A stretch of 35,654 nucleotides of DNA from contig JACQUD010000015.1 in NCBI GenBank assembly GCA_016210485.1, forward strand, positions 1-35,654. The letters run 5' to 3'. Below, piece after piece: positions 8,168 through 20,086 of this stretch. The position numbers and the translations under genes were made by a program. The notes under the pieces are model-generated. The model was not told the DNA's origin and ran no database searches. It saw nothing but the letters and a program-made list of their open reading frames with translations. The stretch comes from Chloroflexota bacterium (GTDB taxonomy: Bacteria; Chloroflexota; Dehalococcoidia; JACQUD01). Each line of letters begins with the position of its first letter. Position 1 is the first letter of the stretch.

Positions 8168-9052
8168 TCACCGAGCGCGCTTTCCCCAGCTCAGCCCACC
8201 GTCCTCGCTCTTGTAGACTAGGCCTTGTTTCTCCTTTATAGCGATGGCTAGCACGACCTGGGGTTTTGCCGGACTCACTGCCACTGATATGGCGTTGTCA
8301 CCTGGGAACGGGAGCTTATCCCATGAGGTGCCTCCGTTGGTGCTCTTGTAGAGGCCACCATCTGTGCAGGCATAAACCGTCAGGGGGACATTGGGATCTA
8401 CCGACAAAGCCGTCACAGTAAGTGAGCCAAGGCCGTTCACGGCGCGGGCCCAGTTCTGGCCTCCGTCGATGCTCTTAAGCACACCCGAGTTCATGCTGCC
8501 AGCGTAGAGTATCTCCGGCATGCCCTCGGCCGCTGCTAGTGCCATGATATCCTGCGGAAGCTGGCTGCTGAGCTTGTGCCATACCTGACCGCCATCATCG
8601 GATTGGAAGAGGCCAAACCTTACTACAAAAGCGTAGAGGCGATCAGAGACGTCTAGGCTCATGGCGAAGCCATGGATATCAGTACCCGGAAGGTTGTGTC
8701 TGATCGGCTGCCAGGAGGCTCCGCCATTTGTGCTCCTCTGGAAGATGTCGTGGCCAGCCAAATAAACTTGGCTGGGGTCAGACCGGCTTACGCCGAGGGC
8801 CATGGCATCGAAGTTGGAGCGGTTCACTAAGGAACTCCATGTCTGGCCTCCGTCGTCGCTCCGCATTATGCCATTGTGGTGGCCGAAGAAGACGATATTG
8901 GAGTCGTTGGGACTGAAGGCCAGGGCATGGAAGTCGGTCGTTCGCAGCACCGACAGGGCACTACTATTGCCACCGCATCCTGCTCCCAGGGCAAGCGCTA
9001 TTGCAGTGAGGAGCGCAACCATGAGGAAGCGTCGCCTCGGTTTTAGTGTCAT
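8168..9052 (-). CDS. lipoprotein with BNR/Asp-box repeats (YCF48/sialidase-like beta-propeller)
   Basis: Lipobox-like ALGAGCGG; repeated SDDGGQTW, STNGGASW, SDDGGQVW, SIDGGQNW, STNGGTSW, SEDGGLSW. Confidence 0.85.
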   Translation of the reverse strand: MTLKPRRRFLMVALLTAIALALGAGCGGNSSALSVLRTTDFHALAFSPNDSNIVFFGHHNGIMRSDDGGQTWSSLVNRSNFDAMALGVSRSDPSQVYLAGHDIFQRSTNGGASWQPIRHNLPGTDIHGFAMSLDVSDRLYAFVVRFGLFQSDDGGQVWHKLSSQLPQDIMALAAAEGMPEILYAGSMNSGVLKSIDGGQNWARAVNGLGSLTVTALSVDPNVPLTVYACTDGGLYKSTNGGTSWDKLPFPGDNAISVAVSPAKPQVVLAIAIKEKQGLVYKSEDGGLSWGKRAR

Positions 9053-9121
9053 TTATTTAGGAGATTGGTTCCTGATTTCGATGTGCCGATATAGTATATC
9101 GCAGTTATGAGCCGCACTGCC

Positions 9122-10664
<1,543 letters not shown>

Positions 10665-10672
<8 letters not shown>

Positions 10673-12479
10673 GGAGGTCTGCCTCCTTGTGAGCTGGGGT
10701 TCGCTGATGAAAGAGTTGCTTCAAGTTTTGAGCTGCGGCCAGGCTGCTGCCCTCGGCTTCCAGGTCAGCCCCGGCCTGTATCAGATGTCTCAGGCTTCGC
10801 TCTTGAAGGCGGCTGAGGCATTGTGCCAGGGCCTGCTCGGCTTCACGAGGGCTCAGGGGCATAGCACTGGCCACCCCCTGGCGATAGCGTTGGGCCCGCT
10901 CATAGGGGTTGGGGGGGAGAGGCCTTTCTTCCAGCCCCAGGATTTCATCCAGGTGCTCCGCCAGGGCCGGCTCCAGGCCGGCGCGCATCGCATCCAGACT
11001 ACCCGAAGCCAGCCATTGGCCGAGCAGCTCCCGGTTCTCTGTGCCAAGGAAAAGAGCAGGGGACGTCTCTCCGGCCTGGGGGGCATAGTGGAACAGGAGG
11101 TAGAGGCAATATTCCTCCAGAGGGTCCCGCCAGGTGAAGGCCGTATCCGCAGGGGAAGCCCCAGCGCGGGAAGCCCGTCCCAGGAGGGCAGCTTGTTGCA
11201 TCAAGGTCCTCTCAGAAACGCCTGTGAGCCGACTCAGCTTGCCCAAATATAACTCCCGTTCTACCGGGCCTTCCACCTCTCGAATATAAGGCAACAGTTT
11301 ATTCACCACCATTGAGGCCACTTGGGGTCGGCTAAGGTCCACCCCAGCCATGGCGGTTTGGAACAGGTAGTCCATGAGGGGGAGGGCCGAGGCCACCAAC
11401 CTCTCCCACTCCTGGGGACTGCGATTTATGACTTCATCCGGGTCCTGGCCTTGAGGCAGGAGGGCCACCTTTATCTCGGCCTGGAGTCGCTCCGATGCCC
11501 CCAGGAAGTCGGGCACGGGGAGCTGTGTCCTCTCCAGAGCCTGGCGGGCGGTCTGAATGCCGCGAAGGACGGCCTCATTCCCGGCGGCGTCAGCGTCCAG
11601 GGCCAGCACCAGACTCCGGGTCGCCCCTTTGAGGAGGGCCACCTGTCGAGGGGTGATGGCGGTGCCCATGGAGGCCACCACGTTCTTGAACTCGCCTTGG
11701 TGGGCAGCGATGACATCGAAGTACCCCTCTACCACCACAGCCTCTCTTTTACCTCGGATAGCCGGGAGGGCTTTATCCAGGCCGTAGAGGGAACCGCCCT
11801 TATCGAATATAGCGGTCTGAGGGGAGTTTAGATATTTGGGCTGGGAGCCATCCAGCTCCCGTGCCCCGAAGCCTGTGGCCCGCCCCTGGCTATCACGGAT
11901 GGGAAACATCAGACGGCCCCGGAAGAGGTCCAGCTTGCCTTCATCCCTGGCCAGCCCGGCGGCCAGAATGTCCTGAGCTGTCCCTCCTTTGCCTCTCAAA
12001 TGCTCTGTAAGGGCGCGCCCGCTGCGAGGGCTGTAACCGAGCTGGAAATCGGCGATGCTCTGCTTTCCGATGCCCCTTTTCTCCAAATAGCTCCGAGCTA
12101 TACCAGCCTCGGGGCTTTCCAGAAGCGCTCGGTGGTAGAACTCGACGGCGGACTGATTCAGCTCGAAGATGGGCTGGCGCTGGCTGGCCTTCTCCTTTTC
12201 TCTAGTTAAGGTTACACCCGCTTTGTCTGCCAGGAGGCGCAGCGCTGCACCGAAATCCAGGTTCTCTTTCTTCATCACCAGGGATAAAACATCGCCTCCA
12301 GAGCCACAGCCGAAGCAATGCCAGCTTTGTTGCTCTGGGAAGATGTAGAAGGAGGGGGTCTTCTCAGTATGGAAGGGGCACAGGGCCTTGAAGTTGCGCC
12401 CAGATCGCTGTAGAGGCAGATAGCCCGAGGCCACAGCTACAATATCCAGCCTCTGCTTAACTTCGGAGATGTCGCTCAT
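10665..12479 (-). CDS. dnaG: DNA primase
   Basis: CHC2 zinc finger [25 protein letters not shown], toprim [14 protein letters not shown] and LALDADAAG; overlaps rpoD by 8 nt. Confidence 0.96.
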
Positions 12480-12553
12480 AGTGTTTTTACAGGCAACAGG
12501 CTACAGGGAAACTCGTAGTTTTGCTTTTCAGGCACAGACTTCCCCTTTTATTT

Positions 12554-12582
12554 ATTATACAAATGTTTTGGGGACATAGCAA
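12554..12582 (-). promoter_or_regulatory. candidate sigma70 promoter for dnaG-rpoD
   Basis: Minus strand TTGCTA-17 nt-TATAAT (ttgctatgtccccaaaacatttgtataat) upstream of the dnaG start. Confidence 0.6.
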
Positions 12583-12677
12583 GGTGAGCAGTGCCGTCCG
12601 TGACTAGCCTTATGGAGAGAATGAGCTAATTGTTGATTCAGAGCCTCTCCTGCCCCCTTTCGCCACCTCAGGTTTGA

Positions 12678-12686
12678 TGGTATAAT
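12678..12686 (+). promoter_or_regulatory. candidate extended -10 (TGgTATAAT) for the NAD-salvage genes
   Basis: gatggtataataaag about 37 nt upstream of the ATG at 12724; no convincing -35. Confidence 0.45.
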
Positions 12687-12723
12687 AAAGAATCTCAAAA
12701 GTCCCGGTCACAAAGAGGGTGGC

Positions 12724-13257
12724 ATGGCCAACGCGGTGCTAGTAATAGACATGTTGAGAGGCTTTCTGGAGGAGGGTTATCCTCTCTACTGCGGTCCTAC
12801 AGCGCGCGCCATCGTTCCCCGTATTCAACGCCTCCTGGAAAGGGAACTGAAGAAAGACTCCCGCATCTTCTTCCTCTGCGACCACCACGCTCCCGATGAC
12901 CTGGAGTTCCGGATGTTTCCTCGCCACTGCGTCCGGGGGACGGTGGAGGCTGAGGTCATACCAGAGCTGGCCTCCTACCCGGGGGAAGTCATCCCCAAGA
13001 CCCGGTATAGTGCCTTCTTCGATACTGACCTGGAGGCCAGGCTCAAGGCCCTGAGGCCAGAGAGGGTCATTGTTGTAGGGGTGTGCACCGACATCTGCGT
13101 CATGCACACTGTGGCCGATGCCAGAAACAGAGACTACCCAGTGGAGGTCCCAGAAGACTGCGTAGCCACCCTCAACCCCGAGGTTAACAAGTTCGCTTTG
13201 GACCATATGCGGCGCATACTGGGGGCCAAGGTGATAGCTTCGGCAGAAGTGAAGTAG
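12724..13257 (+). CDS. isochorismatase/nicotinamidase-family cysteine hydrolase
   Basis: AVLVIDMLRGFLEEG, KTRYSAFFDTDLEARL, VIVVGVCTDICVMHTVADARNRDYPVEVPEDCVAT. Confidence 0.88.
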   Translation: MANAVLVIDMLRGFLEEGYPLYCGPTARAIVPRIQRLLERELKKDSRIFFLCDHHAPDDLEFRMFPRHCVRGTVEAEVIPELASYPGEVIPKTRYSAFFDTDLEARLKALRPERVIVVGVCTDICVMHTVADARNRDYPVEVPEDCVATLNPEVNKFALDHMRRILGAKVIASAEVK

Positions 13258-13261
13258 GGAG

Positions 13262-14257
13262 ATGACCAAGCCATCCCTCTCCATTCCTCCCCAAGTCCTC
13301 TCCGGGGATACAGCGGACGTGTATTTTGTCCGCACCCTGGAGGTGCTCCAGAGGGAGGGCATCAACCCCAGGGTGACGATGGAGGTATTCTCCAGCGGGC
13401 CGGGGGTCCTGTGCGGGATGGAAGAAGTAAAGGCCCTTCTGGAAAGGGTTTTGCCTCCCAATAGCCAGGCCTGGGCCCTGGCTGAAGGGGAGTTCATGGA
13501 GCGAAAGGAGGTGGCGCTGCGCATCACGGCTCCCTATCAGTCCTTCTGTCTCTATGAGACGGCCTACCTTGGCATCATGGCCCACTGCTCAGGTTGGGCT
13601 ACGGCGGCCCGGGAATGTGTAGAGGCAGCCCAGGGGAAGCCGATCATAAGCTTCGGCGCACGCCATGTCCATCCAGCCGTTGCCCCCATTATGGACTACG
13701 CCGCCGCAGTGGGAGGATGCCAGGGCTGCTCCACCACAGGAGGGGCCAGATTGATGGGAGGGCAACCCATAGGCACTATGCCTCATGCTCTCATTCTGAC
13801 CATGGGGGATACCGTAGATGCTGTCCTGGCCTTCGATAGGCATATGCCCCCGGATGTCCCGCGCATCGCCCTGGTGGACACCTTCAAAGACGAAGTAGAG
13901 GAGAGCATCAGAGTGGCTCAAGCCCTGGGTGACAGGCTAGAGGGAGTGAGGCTGGACACCCCGCCGGAGCGGGGTAGAGTAACCATGGATCTGGTTAAAG
14001 AGGTGCGGGCCAAGCTGGACTTAGCGGGCTTTCCCAAGGTCAGAATAGTAGTCAGCGGCGGGCTGAATCCAGAGCGCATTCGAGCTTTCATGGAAGCCGG
14101 GGCGCTGGTGGATGTGTTCGCCGTAGGAAGCTACATCTCCGACGCCGCGCCCATCGATTTCACCGCCGACCTCCACGAGGTGGAGGGGAAGCCGGTGGCC
14201 AAGCGGGGCCGTCTCCCTGGCATCACCCCTAACCCACGCTTGAAACGCATCCTATAA
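13262..14257 (+). CDS. nicotinate phosphoribosyltransferase
   Basis: SGDTADVYFVRTLEVL, GARHVHPAVAPIMDYAAAVGGCQGCSTTGGARLMGGQPIGTMPHALIL, VSGGLNPERIRAFMEAGALVDVFAVGSYI. Confidence 0.92.
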   Translation: MTKPSLSIPPQVLSGDTADVYFVRTLEVLQREGINPRVTMEVFSSGPGVLCGMEEVKALLERVLPPNSQAWALAEGEFMERKEVALRITAPYQSFCLYETAYLGIMAHCSGWATAARECVEAAQGKPIISFGARHVHPAVAPIMDYAAAVGGCQGCSTTGGARLMGGQPIGTMPHALILTMGDTVDAVLAFDRHMPPDVPRIALVDTFKDEVEESIRVAQALGDRLEGVRLDTPPERGRVTMDLVKEVRAKLDLAGFPKVRIVVSGGLNPERIRAFMEAGALVDVFAVGSYISDAAPIDFTADLHEVEGKPVAKRGRLPGITPNPRLKRIL

Positions 14258-14290
14258 TAAGAGTAGAAAACAAATCGGAGGTGAAAGGTC

Positions 14291-14530
14291 ATGGCTACCC
14301 GAGCTTACGTACTCATCGAGACCGCCATAGGCAAGACCAGGGATGTCCGGGATGCCCTGAAGAAGCTCCCTGACATGAAAATGGTGGACGCCGTCACCGG
14401 CCCCTACGATATCATCGCCCTTGTGGAATCCAACACCCTGACGGCAGTGGGGGACATGGTGACCAAGAATATCCATGTGGTGCCTGGCATCACTCGCACC
14501 GTCACCTGCCTGGCCATAGATATGGTCTAG
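14291..14530 (+). CDS. stand-alone Lrp/AsnC ligand-binding (RAM) domain protein
   Basis: 79 aa: AYVLIETAIGKTRDVRDALKKLPDMKMVDAVTGPYDIIALVES...VPGITRTVTCLAI; no HTH; SD cggaggtg. Confidence 0.88.
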   Translation: MATRAYVLIETAIGKTRDVRDALKKLPDMKMVDAVTGPYDIIALVESNTLTAVGDMVTKNIHVVPGITRTVTCLAIDMV

Positions 14531-14665
14531 GCAAGTAAACGCGCGTTAAAATCACTGATTCTGAGGCCTATAAAGGGCTTGGGCCTTTATTCTGAGGTTG
14601 TCTTCAACACAAGAGAAGATACTGCCTGAGATCATGAGTTTATTGTAATAAGAATCGAGGGTATC

Positions 14666-15475
14666 ATGATAAAGAAGCTGGACCACGTAGCGATAGCCGT
14701 AAAAAGCATCACGACAGCCATGGATACTTTGGAGCAAACCCTGGGCTTATCCGGCCCACGGCCAGAGCCGCGGGAGGGCCGTGGAATGAAAATAGTTATG
14801 TTGCCTATGAGAAATACCCAACTCGAGCTCTTCGAGCCTGTAGACCCTCAAGGGGCCGTGGCCAGCTTTCTGGATAAGACGGGCGAAGGCATGTATCACA
14901 TCTGCCTGGAGGTGGACTCGGTAGATGAGACCCTCAGCGCCCTAGCCACGAGGGGCGTAGAGCTCACCGAGAAGGTGAGTAGATCGGTGGGCTTCGCCAA
15001 AATAGCCTTTCTTCCACCCCAGGCGGCCCGAGGAGTAGTCATCGAGCTTATGGAGAGGGTGGAGGAGCTCGTCCCCGGCCCCCAGGCTGCCCCATCGGTG
15101 AGCACTGTGATAGTGGCAGTCAAGGACCTGGAACAGGGGATAAAAGACTTCAGCCAAGTCCTGGGCATCGGCCCTTCGCGGGTATCCCAGAACCCACATA
15201 TAAGTGTGCGTAACGCCCTCTTCCCCGTGGGCGACACTCACATCGAGCTGATGCAGCCCACCAGTACCGCCGGGGCCCTCGTCCGTTTCCTGGAGAGGCA
15301 AGGCGAGGGTCTTTACTCACTCTTCGTGGCGGTTGAGAACTTCGACGCCCATCTTCACGCCTTGGTGAGCAAGGGTATAGCGGTCACGGAGGGGGCAGAC
15401 CCCTCTAGGCGCCGGGGATTCCTGTCTCCCAAGTCTACCTGCGGCGTCTTGGTAGAATTTCATCAGAGAGACTGA
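14666..15475 (+). CDS. tandem VOC-domain protein (methylmalonyl-CoA epimerase/glyoxalase-like)
   Basis: LDHVAIAVKSI...QLELFEPV...GEGMYHICLEVDSVDETL, then a second module STVIVAVKDLEQGIKDFSQVLGI...HIELMQPT...GEGLYSLFVAVENFDAHL. Confidence 0.85.
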   Translation: MIKKLDHVAIAVKSITTAMDTLEQTLGLSGPRPEPREGRGMKIVMLPMRNTQLELFEPVDPQGAVASFLDKTGEGMYHICLEVDSVDETLSALATRGVELTEKVSRSVGFAKIAFLPPQAARGVVIELMERVEELVPGPQAAPSVSTVIVAVKDLEQGIKDFSQVLGIGPSRVSQNPHISVRNALFPVGDTHIELMQPTSTAGALVRFLERQGEGLYSLFVAVENFDAHLHALVSKGIAVTEGADPSRRRGFLSPKSTCGVLVEFHQRD

Positions 15476-15548
15476 GCGGGTTTTGAGCGCGTCCCTCTCC
15501 TTTGGTCTCGGGATAGGGTGGAAGAACTAGGGCCAAGAGGCTGGCTGT

Positions 15549-15585
15549 GGGAAGGGGGCATTCAGCGTTCCCTTCCCGCTTTTTT
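15549..15585 (+). terminator. Rho-independent terminator after the VOC gene
   Basis: gggaaggg-ggcattcagcgtt-cccttccc-gcttttttcc. Confidence 0.75.
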
Positions 15586-15774
15586 CCGGCATTATCTTCT
15601 GAGTTCTATCCCCTCTCAGAGAGGTCTGGGCGCAGCTCGACAGAAAGCCATCAGGGGAGACATAGCGTCCAAGGGCATCGCGCGAAGCGTCGCACATAGG
15701 ACCTCGGCCTGCCCGGGGCAGGGAGAACTGGTTAACCAGACAAGAAGCAATTAACATACAGTAGAGGTAAAAAT

Positions 15775-16458
15775 ATGCCAGACGATAGCTTCACTGCCGC
15801 GGACCCTATTAAGAAATTCCTCATGTGGTACTCGGAGGCGCAAACCGGCAGAAGGGGAAAGGGACTCAAAAACTACCTGGTATCATCAGGCTTTGGACTG
15901 CTCAGAAGAGTGCTTTCATCCATTTTCCCCGAGTCGAACTTGTTCAGGCCCGATGTTTCCACGCTCGCTACTATCAGTCATGATAATAAGCCTTCAGCAA
16001 GGTCGATCCTGTTCCACGGACTTGCAGAAGGTGGATTTTCTTTCTACACAGATTATGAAAGCGAAAAAGGGATAGAACTTGAATTGAATCCATCAGCAGT
16101 AATAGTTTTCTATTGGCGCTTGCCCCCTCGTCAGGTCAGAATTGACGGAAAGGTTCAGAGACTCTCTCGTGAAGCTGCGAAATTCTATTGGGAATCACGC
16201 ACAAGGGCAAACCAGGTTGCGGCTGCGGCTGTCAGACAAAGCAGCACTATCAGTGGCAGGGAAGAGCTCATCAAGAAAACGCGATACATTGAACAGCTTT
16301 ACAGAGGCAAACCCATACCTTGCCCCGATTCCTGGGGGGGATACAGCCTCGTGCCTGAAAAGATAGAATTCTGGGAGGGAAGGCGTGACTGGCTTCACGA
16401 CAGAGAAAGATACATTTTGAATGATGGACGCTGGACCAATGTTAAACTTGCGCCCTAA
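15775..16458 (+). CDS. pyridoxamine 5'-phosphate oxidase-like (PdxH family) protein
   Basis: NPSAVIVFYWRLPPRQVRIDGKVQRLSREAAKFYWESRTRANQVAAAAVRQSSTISGREEL and C-terminal IEFWEGRRDWLHDRERYIL resemble the PdxH core and C-terminal motifs. Confidence 0.82.
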   Translation: MPDDSFTAADPIKKFLMWYSEAQTGRRGKGLKNYLVSSGFGLLRRVLSSIFPESNLFRPDVSTLATISHDNKPSARSILFHGLAEGGFSFYTDYESEKGIELELNPSAVIVFYWRLPPRQVRIDGKVQRLSREAAKFYWESRTRANQVAAAAVRQSSTISGREELIKKTRYIEQLYRGKPIPCPDSWGGYSLVPEKIEFWEGRRDWLHDRERYILNDGRWTNVKLAP

Positions 16459-16623
16459 TCAGAAGAGGCCCCCCCCAAGATCAGATGCCTAGATAGAAGT
16501 ATCAGCATTGGCCAGGCTTGGTGTCCGGATATCTGAAATTACCCATTGGGGGACTTGTAAAAATATGACAAAGGTATTACTATCCCTTGGTCGAAGGCCG
16601 TAATATAATAAAGGTGAGATGGT

Positions 16624-17463
16624 ATGTACCCGGTGATGGAAGATAAAGGAAAGCTGCGGCGGGAGCAAAGCCGGAGGGCCATATCCTTGGCCCTGCAGAA
16701 TCGTTGGGACGAGGCTGCTGCCCTGAACCGGAAGATCCTGGGGCTATTCCCCGAAGATGTGGACACCTATAATCGTCTGGGCAAGGCCCTCATGGAGCTG
16801 GGGCGATATCGAGAGGCCAGGGAAGCCTATGCTAAGGCGCTGGAAATCTCCCCCAGCAATGACATCGCCAGGAAAAACATTCAGCGTCTATCGCAGCTCC
16901 GGGAGGCGGAACCGACTAAGGAAGCCAAGGTGGACCTTCGCTTCTTCCTGGAAGAATCCGGGAAGGCCTCGGTGGCTCCTATTTGTAATCCAGCGCCGGC
17001 TGAGGTCTTGGCGCAGGTTTCTCCCGGAGACCCCCTTCGGTTAAGGCCAAAGAAGGGAAGGCTAGAGGTCCTCACTGCTCCAGGACAATACCTGGGAGAG
17101 GTGGAACCCAAGCTGTCGGTAAGGCTACTGAACTTGATGAAAGGCGGCAATCGGTACGCTGCTGCCTCTGCTGGCTGCGGTGAGAATGGACTGAAGGTCA
17201 TCATCAAAGAGATGTATCAGCACCCCTCCCAGTCAGGGCGTCCCTCCTTTCCACCTCGCATTGAGGAGACTACCCGCCCTTATCTGCGGGACATAGTCCG
17301 ACGCTATGAGTTGGAGGAGTCAGAAATCCATGATCCGGCTAGCCCTTCCCACCAGTGGGGAGAAGCAGAGGCCACCTATGCTGGGATAGCGTCCTTGAGT
17401 GAGGAAGAGCAGATGGAGGAGGAGACACAACGGAGCGAAGAAGAGGAGGGAGAGCTGGAATAG
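16624..17463 (+). CDS. TPR-repeat protein with a possible HIRAN-like middle region and acidic tail
   Basis: TPR NRWDEAAALNRKILGLFPEDVDTYNRLGKALMELGRYREAREAYAKALEISPSN; C-terminus EEEQMEEETQRSEEEEGELE. Confidence 0.75.
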   Translation: MYPVMEDKGKLRREQSRRAISLALQNRWDEAAALNRKILGLFPEDVDTYNRLGKALMELGRYREAREAYAKALEISPSNDIARKNIQRLSQLREAEPTKEAKVDLRFFLEESGKASVAPICNPAPAEVLAQVSPGDPLRLRPKKGRLEVLTAPGQYLGEVEPKLSVRLLNLMKGGNRYAAASAGCGENGLKVIIKEMYQHPSQSGRPSFPPRIEETTRPYLRDIVRRYELEESEIHDPASPSHQWGEAEATYAGIASLSEEEQMEEETQRSEEEEGELE

Positions 17464-17537
17464 GGGCAGCGGCTCGTTAGACGGCATAAACCCTTAATGC
17501 TATGCCGAGGCCCAGCTCCTTAACCATATAAGTCAAC

Positions 17538-20054
17538 ATGCAAGTCCAAGATAGAGTCCGGCCAATCAGGATCGAGGAGGAGATGAGAACCTCCTATCTT
17601 GACTATGCCATGAGCGTCATCGTGTCCCGGGCTTTGCCCGATGCCCGGGATGGCCTGAAGCCGGTGCAGCGACGCATCCTCTACGCCATGGAGGAGCTGG
17701 GGCTGAGGCCCACTAGCCCCACCAAGAAGAGCGCCCGCATCGTGGGCGAGGTCCTGGGGAAGTATCACCCTCATGGGGACACCGTCGTCTATGAAGCCAT
17801 GGTGCGCCTGGCCCAGGACTTCAGCCTTCGCTATCCCCTTGTCCAGGGACAGGGTAACTTTGGGAGCATAGACAACGACCCTCCCGCCGCCATGCGCTAT
17901 ACCGAAGCCCGCCTCTCTCCCCTGGCTCAGGAGATGCTGGCCGACATCGACCAGGACACCGTGGACTTCGTGGCCAACTTCGATAGCTCCCTGGTTGAGC
18001 CCACCGTCCTCCCCGCCCGCCCCCCCAACCTCCTGCTCAATGGCGCCATGGGCATAGCCGTAGGCATGGCCACCTCTATCCCTCCCCACAACCTGGGTGA
18101 GGTATGCGATGCGGCAAGCTATCTCCTCGGCCATCCCGAGGCCACAGTGGAGGAGCTTCTCAAGATCGTCCGGGGGCCGGATTTTCCCACCGGCGCTATA
18201 GCCTATGGAGGCGAGGATGGAAAAGACCTCATCTCCAGCTACTCCACTGGACACGGGCGTGTCGTGGTCAAAGCTCGGGCCACTATAGAGGAGGCCCGGG
18301 GAGGCCGCTCCCATATAGTCGTTACGGAGATCCCTTATCTGGTGAACAAGGCGGCCCTGGTGGAAAGGATCGCCCTTCTGGCCCGGGACCGGAAGATCCA
18401 GGGCATCTCCGATGTGCGGGATGAGTCGGACCGGGAGGGGCTGCGCCTGGTGGTGGAGCTGAGGAGAGAGGCCCAGCCCAAGGTGGTGCTGGAGAACCTA
18501 TATAAGCATACCGCCTTGAAGTCCGCCTTCTTCATCAACATGGTGGCCCTGGTGGACGGCCAGCCCCGCACTCTGAGCCTCAAAGGGGTTCTCCAGAGCT
18601 ACGTCGAGTTCCGTCGCCAGGTTATCGGAAGGCGGACCGCCTTTCAGTTGAAGCGGGCCCAAGATCAGGCTCATATCCTCCAGGGCCTGTTGCTGGCCCA
18701 GGAGCACCTGGAGAGGGTCATCGCCCTCATCCGCGGCTCCCAGGACACCGAGGCTGCCCGGCAGGCCCTCATCACGGAGCTGACCCTCAGCGACGTCCAG
18801 GCCCGAGCCATCCTGGACATGCCCCTGCGCCGCCTAGCGGCCCTGGAGCGCCAAAAGCTGGCTCAGGACTACGCTGAGCTCCAGAAAACCATTGCCGAGC
18901 TGCAAAGCATTTTGGCTGACCCCAAGAAGGTGGATGACCTCATCCGAGAGGACATGGACTACCTCAAAAAGAAGCATGACAACCCCCGGCGTACCCAGAT
19001 GGTGCACCTGGATGATCGGGAGCCCTTGGAAGAGGATCTCATCCACCACCACCGGGTGGCGGTGATCTTGAGCCAGCGAGGCTATATAAAAAGGGTGCCC
19101 GCAGAGGCCTTCCGCCTCCAGAACCGGGGCGGCCGGGGCAGCAGCGGTCTCGGGCTTAGGGAGAGCGATGCCGCCCAGAGCCTGCTGGTGGCTGATACCC
19201 AGGATAGCCTGCTCGTCTTCACTGAGCGGGGAAAGGTTTTCCATGTAAAGGTTTACCAACTCCCCGAAGATGCCTCCCGCACTGGCCGAGGCTGGCCATT
19301 GACCAACATCATCTCTATCGACCCTGGCGACCAAGTCTCAGCCATAGTCAATATGCCCAAAGCCGACCAGCGTATCTACATGCTCCTGACTACCCGCATG
19401 GGTCGGCTCCTGAAGACGCCACTGGCTCAGTTCACCTCCATAAAAGGCCGCGGCCTCATCGCCATCAAGCTAAAGGGTAAGGATAGCCTGGCCGGCGTCC
19501 TGATGGCCAGCAACGATGACGACTTGCTTCTGGTCACGCAAGGGGGCCAGGCAATTCGTTTTTCTGTTTCAGGAGTCTCCTCCTTGCATCGTGGCGCTGG
19601 GGGCGTGAGGGGGATACGCCTGGCTTCCGGAGATCAGGTGATAGGCATGGAAGTGGGGAAAAGGCCAGGCCATCTGCTCGCCGTCACCGCCCTGGGCTAT
19701 GCCAAGCGAGTCCCCATAGACTCCTATCCGAGCCACCGAAGGGGAAGCAAAGGTGTACTCACTTTCAGACTCACCGACAAGACGGGCCCTCTGGCCGCCG
19801 CCAAGGTGGTCTCCGCAGGGCAAGAGATCATGCTCATGTCAGCTCAGGGCAATATCCTCACCACTAGAGCCGAGGATGTCCCGGCCCAGGGCCGGATCAC
19901 TCAAGGAGTTAGCCTCATGAAGCCCGAGGAAGGAGATGCGGTGATCTCCATCACTTGCACCGACAGCCGCGCCTCGTCGGAAAAGGGGGGCCAGCCTCAA
20001 AAGAAGAGTGTCTCCCGGAAAAAGAGCGGGGGCGAGCCCAAGGTTTCATCTTGA
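17538..20054 (+). CDS. gyrA: DNA gyrase subunit A (type IIA topoisomerase A subunit)
   Basis: [80 protein letters not shown]; GyrA-box-like QNRGGRG. Confidence 0.94.
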   Translation: MQVQDRVRPIRIEEEMRTSYLDYAMSVIVSRALPDARDGLKPVQRRILYAMEELGLRPTSPTKKSARIVGEVLGKYHPHGDTVVYEAMVRLAQDFSLRYPLVQGQGNFGSIDNDPPAAMRYTEARLSPLAQEMLADIDQDTVDFVANFDSSLVEPTVLPARPPNLLLNGAMGIAVGMATSIPPHNLGEVCDAASYLLGHPEATVEELLKIVRGPDFPTGAIAYGGEDGKDLISSYSTGHGRVVVKARATIEEARGGRSHIVVTEIPYLVNKAALVERIALLARDRKIQGISDVRDESDREGLRLVVELRREAQPKVVLENLYKHTALKSAFFINMVALVDGQPRTLSLKGVLQSYVEFRRQVIGRRTAFQLKRAQDQAHILQGLLLAQEHLERVIALIRGSQDTEAARQALITELTLSDVQARAILDMPLRRLAALERQKLAQDYAELQKTIAELQSILADPKKVDDLIREDMDYLKKKHDNPRRTQMVHLDDREPLEEDLIHHHRVAVILSQRGYIKRVPAEAFRLQNRGGRGSSGLGLRESDAAQSLLVADTQDSLLVFTERGKVFHVKVYQLPEDASRTGRGWPLTNIISIDPGDQVSAIVNMPKADQRIYMLLTTRMGRLLKTPLAQFTSIKGRGLIAIKLKGKDSLAGVLMASNDDDLLLVTQGGQAIRFSVSGVSSLHRGAGGVRGIRLASGDQVIGMEVGKRPGHLLAVTALGYAKRVPIDSYPSHRRGSKGVLTFRLTDKTGPLAAAKVVSAGQEIMLMSAQGNILTTRAEDVPAQGRITQGVSLMKPEEGDAVISITCTDSRASSEKGGQPQKKSVSRKKSGGEPKVSS

Positions 20055-20086
20055 ACTTGAACTAGTATCGAAGATAGGAGAGAGTC

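Noticed and set aside
17520-18314. 264-aa minus-strand ORF
   Set aside because: Antisense to gyrA.
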